A stretch of DNA of 64,000 nucleotides, from contig NZ_JACHND010000001.1 in the NCBI RefSeq assembly GCF_014205275.1, forward strand, positions 620,001 through 684,000. Direction: 5' to 3'. Source of the DNA: Sphaerisporangium siamense (lineage in GTDB: Bacteria; Actinomycetota; Actinomycetes; Streptosporangiales; Streptosporangiaceae). Below the pieces are notes generated by a model. The model ran no database searches. It saw only the letters and a list, made by a program, of their open reading frames with translations, and had not been told where the DNA came from. Below are positions 60,711-64,000 of this stretch, one piece after another. The stretch's first letter is position 1; each line of letters opens with the position of its first letter. A program made the position numbers and the translations under genes.

Positions 60711-60784
60711 CGGGGTGTAGCGCAGCTTGGCAGCGCGCTTCGTTCGGGACGAAGAGGCCGTGGGTTCAAATCCCGCCACCCCGA
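60711..60784 (+). tRNA. tRNA-Pro (anticodon CGG)
   Basis: A 74-nt cloverleaf without encoded CCA. Acceptor CGGGGTG pairs with CACCCCG, anticodon stem CTTCG/CGAAG encloses loop TTCGGGA with anticodon CGG, and the T arm GTGGG-TTCAAAT-CCCGC has one G-U pair. It reads CCG. An upstream TAGACT (60674-60679) is a likely -10 element. Confidence 0.96.
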
Positions 60785-60802
60785 CCCAGCAGTACCAGCT
60801 CA

Positions 60803-60833
60803 AAGGCCGGTTCCGATCTTCGGACCCGGCCTT
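60803..60833 (+). terminator. terminator after tRNA-Pro
   Basis: AAGGCCGG (60803-60810) pairs with CCGGCCTT (60826-60833), followed by CTGCGTT. Confidence 0.75.
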
Positions 60834-60841
60834 CTGCGTTA

Positions 60842-61030
60842 CCGGGTGACCAGCTGAGTGCCTACCGCCCCCAGCCCACAGGTGCACTGCTGCCCGAAGA
60901 TCTGATCCATGGCGACGCCGCCCGTCGCGCCGAACGTGTGATGCACCGCTTGGACAGAGCAGGGGTGCGCCGGGACTTGCGGGCCTTGGTGTCGCCTCCT
61001 GCGCGTGCCGACCGCCATACGGCCAGATGA
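60842..61030 (+). pseudogene. coding-like remnant without a start
   Basis: An open frame ends at TGA 61028-61030 and reads ...LLPEDLIHGDAARRAERVMHRLDRAGVRRDLRALVSPPARADRHTAR. Third-position GC and an amphipathic, Arg-rich helix make it look coding, but there is no start codon with a ribosome site before an internal GTG-ATG (60938). It may be the C-terminal remnant of a gene cut by an event near the tRNA. No family recognised. Confidence 0.25.
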
Positions 61031-61196
61031 GGCGGGACGGGCGGATTCGCGTCCGGATCACCGTGCAGGTCCACGTGATACCAGATTGACGTTCACGCGC
61101 GAGGAGATGGCCGAAAATGGCATAACTATCGTGATCTAATGACTAGGAATCCCGGATTGGTTTGGTAGTCACAGGGGCAGTGACAAGATCTATCGT

Positions 61197-61637
61197 ATGC
61201 TCGCACGCGCGTGGCTCAACACCGATGATCAGTTCGTACCAGGCACCGAACTTTTCCGCTCGGACCGTTACTTCAGCGTCTGGGCCTACACCGTCAGTCA
61301 TGGTCAACTCTTGCTTCGCACATCGACGGCCACACGCGGTGAAGGAGACCAGTCCCGAATCGACGTCCTTTTCAAGCCGGTGAGAGTGACGAAACTCCAA
61401 CACGCATACCACGGCCTCGTCATCCGATGCGCCACCCAAGAGGAGGCGAGCTGGATTCACGCGGAGAACAGCGGTATCGATCAGCGGTCACGGTGCCTGA
61501 TCCTGGAGAGCGCCGGCATTCGGGATTACATCGTGACCCTCGCCGTCGGCTGGGAAGAGGACATGGAGACAGCTCGGGATCCGAGCCGACTCGCGCATTT
61601 CGCCCCGGGAAGTGACCTAAGTCGCATCCTGAAGTAG
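61197..61637 (+). CDS. hypothetical protein
   Basis: A 146-residue soluble protein with alternating beta strands: SDRYFSVWAYTVSHGQLLLRTSTA, RIDVLFKPVRVTKLQHAYHGLVIRCAT, and a C-terminal helix near DPSRLAHFAPGSDLSRILK. It resembles uncharacterised actinomycete proteins with the YF-VWAYTVSHGQLLLR pattern. ATG 61197 follows TATCGT with no ribosome site, so the start is uncertain. GC content is lower than in the core genes before the tRNA, which may reflect acquisition. No partner is known. Confidence 0.7.
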   Translation: MLARAWLNTDDQFVPGTELFRSDRYFSVWAYTVSHGQLLLRTSTATRGEGDQSRIDVLFKPVRVTKLQHAYHGLVIRCATQEEASWIHAENSGIDQRSRCLILESAGIRDYIVTLAVGWEEDMETARDPSRLAHFAPGSDLSRILK

Positions 61638-61668
61638 GCCGAGGTGGCCGCTCGCCTACACCGATGGA

Positions 61669-62274
61669 GTGGTACGTCGACAGTTCAACATCTGCCTCAC
61701 CGCCCGGGTCACGGGAGTCCGCAGGGCAGTTGGTCCAGCGCGAATAAGGAGACAGCTCATCAGGGCAAGGGAAATTCTGATCGGGTTATCGACGATTGTC
61801 CTCAGCGCAGGCGCTGTTGCCGCAGCAGTGGGACTGTACGGCCGAAGCCCTTCGGGTGAACGTCACCCTGTCGCCGTTACCACCAAGCACAGCGTTCCAG
61901 AGTCCACGAAGTTGTGGTTTCCACATTCCCCCGACGGGAAGGCCAGGAGCTTCGCACGGCGCACTGATGGTGGAACCTTCACGTCACCCAGGGACATCCT
62001 TATTCTGGTGAACGACCTGCGAATCAATTGCGAGGAGAGACTCCACACCACTACGAATGAATTACATACTGGACTGTGTAACACCGGCACCGCAGATGTC
62101 ATATTCTATACCGTCGACCCAGGCTATAAGTTGCCCCGCTCCCTTACGCAGGACGTTCCCCGCGGCTATCGAGTCCGCGGACGTAATTGGCTTCTGGTCG
62201 CCGACGCCGACCCGCGGTTCGGTCGAGCCGTGGTGAAACATATCGGCGGGAAAGTTACAGGCGGACGACCATGA
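61669..62274 (+). CDS. hypothetical membrane-anchored protein
   Basis: About 201 residues from GTG 61669. A basic start leads to one membrane segment (EILIGLSTIVLSAGAVAAAVGLYG), then an extracytoplasmic domain with two Cys (INCEERL, GLCNTG) that could form a disulfide, and a C-terminal part RVRGRNWLLVADADPRFGRAVV. No family is recognised. It starts 31 bp after the preceding hypothetical gene, so the two may be co-transcribed. Its GC content is lower than the chromosome core. Confidence 0.6.
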   Translation: MVRRQFNICLTARVTGVRRAVGPARIRRQLIRAREILIGLSTIVLSAGAVAAAVGLYGRSPSGERHPVAVTTKHSVPESTKLWFPHSPDGKARSFARRTDGGTFTSPRDILILVNDLRINCEERLHTTTNELHTGLCNTGTADVIFYTVDPGYKLPRSLTQDVPRGYRVRGRNWLLVADADPRFGRAVVKHIGGKVTGGRP

Positions 62275-62678
62275 ACGCCGAGGCGCCATGAAGGCGTCCT
62301 TGCCCATAGGTATCGCCGCCACCACAGGCAGCCCCCATACCAGCAACGCCTGCCCCGAACGCCGCGTCAGCGTTCTCCATGCACACCACAATCAAGCGGC
62401 ACCGCTGCCGGCAGTCAGGCCGTGCGCGGGCCAGCCCTCGGAGGGCCACCCTCCGCGCCGCACGATCGGGCACGGTGCGATCAAGGGGTCCGGCTACCCT
62501 GGCGACGTGGGGTCACCACTGGGTTCGTCGACTGGGACGGTGTCGCGGACGAGCTGACCTTCGATCTCTGGCGGGCGCCGTCCCTCGAGAATCATGACGC
62601 TTCGCCTTGATGGGACGTCTGGCACCTGTTCCGGCCGGGAGTGGATGGGAAGGTGAAGGGTGAGGGGAGGAGGCGGAC
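62275..62678. other. 404-bp gap without a supported gene
   Basis: Several short frames are open, but none has a ribosome site or recognisable protein. The sequence ends in a G-rich purine stretch (GGTGAGGGGAGGAGGCGG) that is the ribosome site of the DUF1918 gene. Confidence 0.5.
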
Positions 62679-62885
62679 ATGAAGGCTGAAGTCGGGGATC
62701 GGCTGGTTCTTGAGGGGACGCGGCCGGGGAGTCATCGTCGTGTCGGCGTCATCACGGGGCTGCACCATGACGACGGGTCGCCGCCGTATGACGTGCACTG
62801 GCTCGATCAGGATCATGATTGCCTGGTCTTTCCTGGGCCGGACGCCCACATCGAGCACCCGGCCACCGGGCGCCAGAGGGGCTGA
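62679..62885 (+). CDS. DUF1918-domain small protein
   Basis: A 68-residue protein: MKAEVGDRLVLEGTRPGSHRRVGVITGLHHDDGSPPYDVHWLDQDHDCLVFPGPDAHIEH. It has the whole DUF1918 pattern, with G-V at the strand turn, SPPY-V-W and the terminal FPGPDA. It folds as a small SH3-like barrel in known members. It is single-domain and widespread in actinomycetes; the function is unknown. ATG follows GGAGGAGGCGG. Confidence 0.93.
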   Translation: MKAEVGDRLVLEGTRPGSHRRVGVITGLHHDDGSPPYDVHWLDQDHDCLVFPGPDAHIEHPATGRQRG

Positions 62886-62922
62886 CGGCCGGACGTATCA
62901 CCGCCGGTGGACGCACCGCCGG

Positions 62923-63237
62923 TCAGGGGCCGATGCGGTAGGGGCGCATCATTTCGTTGTCCTCGTGTTCGAGGACGTGGCAGTGCCAGACGAAGAGGCC
63001 GGGGCGGTCGAAGTGGGCCTTGAGGCGGGTCGTCTGGTGGGGATGGGCGATCACGGTGTCCTTGTCGCCGCGTTCCCAGGGCTCGGGAGGGCGGATGCCG
63101 TGGTCGAAGCCTCGGCGGTCGGTGACCTGGAAGGCGATCTCGTGGATGTGGACGGGGTGGGCGTCGGGGGTATGTGGATGGGACGGCCGGGGTACGGCGC
63201 ACATGTCGAGACTTGGCCCGTCACCCCGCGAAGCCAC
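62923..63237 (-). pseudogene. C-terminal remnant of a multicopper oxidase
   Basis: 104 codons encode only the last cupredoxin domain: HPVHIHEIAFQV and LFVWHCHVLEHEDNEMMRPYRI, the two type 1/type 3 copper-binding motifs of CotA/bilirubin-oxidase-type enzymes. The two upstream domains and N-terminal copper motifs are missing, replaced by the end of the serine hydrolase gene 42 bp upstream on the same strand. It is too short to bind the trinuclear cluster, so it is a broken gene. Confidence 0.8.
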
Positions 63238-63278
63238 CCCTCAAGGTCCAAACATGGACATATCCATCGGGCCGCCGC

Positions 63279-64000
63279 TTACCGGGGGGTGGGGTCGGTG
63301 GTTCTCGGGTTCACGCGGCAGTTGGTGTGGAGGTAGCGGGCCGGGCCGTCGGTGAAGTCGTAGATGGCTACGGTCTGGGGGTCTTCTCGGGGGTCGTCGG
63401 GGAGCATCAGGAAGTGGGTTTCGCTGATGGGGCGGAGTTCGTATCTCACGCGTTCTGGTTGGCGGAGGAAGGCGGCCTGCACGGGGTTCTGGACCAGGGT
63501 GAGGGCGAGGCTCCCGGCTTCGGCGCGTACCTCGTAGCGGATGCCGGGGCGCTCGTAGGCGCCTTCGTAGCGGGAGAGATCGAGGATGAGCGCCGGGTCG
63601 GGGGCCGGCAGGGCGGGGATCGTGGTCAGGTTCAGGGTGGAGAGGATCTCGTCGAACACTTTCCGGTAGAAGCCGTCGCGTGGTCCCGCGTTCGCCAGCA
63701 TCGTGATGGCGGTGCCCGAGCCGGGCAGGACGCGCAGGCGGGCGTGCTGGCCGATGGTGCTGCCGTCGTGCGCGTAGACGGTCTCGCCGTGCCAGTCGCA
63801 GACGATCAGGCCGAGGGCCCATTCCGGCCCGAAGGTGTACGGGTCGGGTATCGGCACGCGGGATCGCGTCATCTCGCGGACGGCCTCCGGCGAGAGGACG
63901 CGGGTGCCGTCCGGCGCCTGTCCCTCGTTGAGGAGGACGTGCGCCATCGCGAGTACCTCCCGGGCGGTCGAGGCGATGTTGCCTCCGGGGCCGAACGAGC
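63279..64000 (-). CDS. serine hydrolase (beta-lactamase/class C-like), 5' end outside window
   Basis: About 240 C-terminal codons. ASTAREVLAMAHVLLNEGQAPDGTRVLSPEAVREM, WALGLIVCDWHGETVYAHDGSTIGQHARLRVLPGSGTAITMLANAG and a C-terminal extra beta domain (YEGAYERPGIRYEV...YDFTDGPARYLHTNCR) match beta-lactamase-related hydrolases with a C-terminal lipocalin-like domain. The HDGSTIGQ segment takes the place of the KTG/HGG box. The SxxK and YxN motifs lie upstream of 64000, outside the window, so activity cannot be judged. It reads toward the MCO remnant. Confidence 0.85.
   Translation of the reverse strand, partial: SFGPGGNIASTAREVLAMAHVLLNEGQAPDGTRVLSPEAVREMTRSRVPIPDPYTFGPEWALGLIVCDWHGETVYAHDGSTIGQHARLRVLPGSGTAITMLANAGPRDGFYRKVFDEILSTLNLTTIPALPAPDPALILDLSRYEGAYERPGIRYEVRAEAGSLALTLVQNPVQAAFLRQPERVRYELRPISETHFLMLPDDPREDPQTVAIYDFTDGPARYLHTNCRVNPRTTDPTPR

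Noticed and set aside
60711-60784. tRNA-Pro as the left end of an integrated element within this window
   Set aside because: No second copy of the tRNA 3' end and no integrase or excisionase gene is present to 64000, so an island boundary cannot be claimed here.
60636-61061. Minus-strand frame covering tRNA-Pro
   Set aside because: It is antisense to a clear tRNA and has no protein features.
62422-62610. Short frame ending TGFVDWDGVADELTFDLWRAP
   Set aside because: The end looks faintly protein-like, but the rest is low-complexity and it lacks a ribosome site.

Overview
The window is a stretch of very high-GC actinomycete chromosome. Genes are dense on both strands, with frequent 4-bp start/stop overlaps, many GTG starts and several probable leaderless starts. 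A bldG orthologue, a wblA orthologue and XRE/DUF397 gene pairs point to a sporulating filamentous actinomycete. Its protein style resembles Streptosporangiales/Thermomonosporaceae more than Streptomyces, but the genus cannot be fixed from sequence alone.

Layout. 1-17 kb is a mixed region: an alpha/beta hydrolase divergent from a MarR regulator over a striking array of six 14-bp-spaced operator motifs; TetR; a CapA-like lipoprotein; catalase; two XRE(DUF5753)/DUF397 units sharing an upstream motif; three small genes resembling cargo of actinomycete integrative elements; an HD-domain protein; a Rieske/DUF2231 membrane protein; a TauE exporter; a band-7 (SPFH) protein behind a large nested hairpin; and an ABC ATPase. 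An IS481-family element (16064-17173) with a CCTAGC target duplication sits exactly at the stop codon of a response regulator. 17-29 kb carries a GAF histidine kinase/LuxR pair, an SDR/QueA-like pair, two tandem secreted paralogues, a PlsC/GNAT acyltransferase pair (ornithine-lipid type), serB, a SixA-like phosphatase and a K+-independent H+-pyrophosphatase.

29.5-60.6 kb is deeply conserved actinobacterial core. As I recall the maps, the order matches both the bldG-wblA region of Streptomyces coelicolor and Rv3649-Rv3683 of Mycobacterium tuberculosis: RsbW-like protein and bldG, an MrfA-type helicase, the Tad pilus locus (ssd, tadA, tadB, tadC, DUF4244 pilin, TadE proteins), acetyl-CoA synthetase, holin-like protein, EphE-like hydrolase, MarP protease, nth, crp, MBL/NUDIX/RidA/DUF4177, the paired ArsA-like ATPases, wblA, a class A PBP, a YqeY-like protein, a metallophosphoesterase and tRNA-Pro. 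Together these cover envelope growth, redox and acid stress, DNA repair, surface pili and developmental control.

60.8-64 kb, after the tRNA, is looser and less conserved: two hypothetical proteins, a DUF1918 protein, a multicopper-oxidase C-terminal remnant and a serine hydrolase that runs off the window.

The most unusual non-coding signals are the phased operator array (2108-2187), the nested hairpin (14154-14258), two diverged copies of gene 3' ends lying downstream of their genes (33110-33169 and 59131-59172), a G15 run in the loop of a perfect stem (40636-40678), and a terminator-like hairpin between two divergent genes (53675-53712). No CRISPR array, rRNA or obvious biosynthetic cluster was seen.
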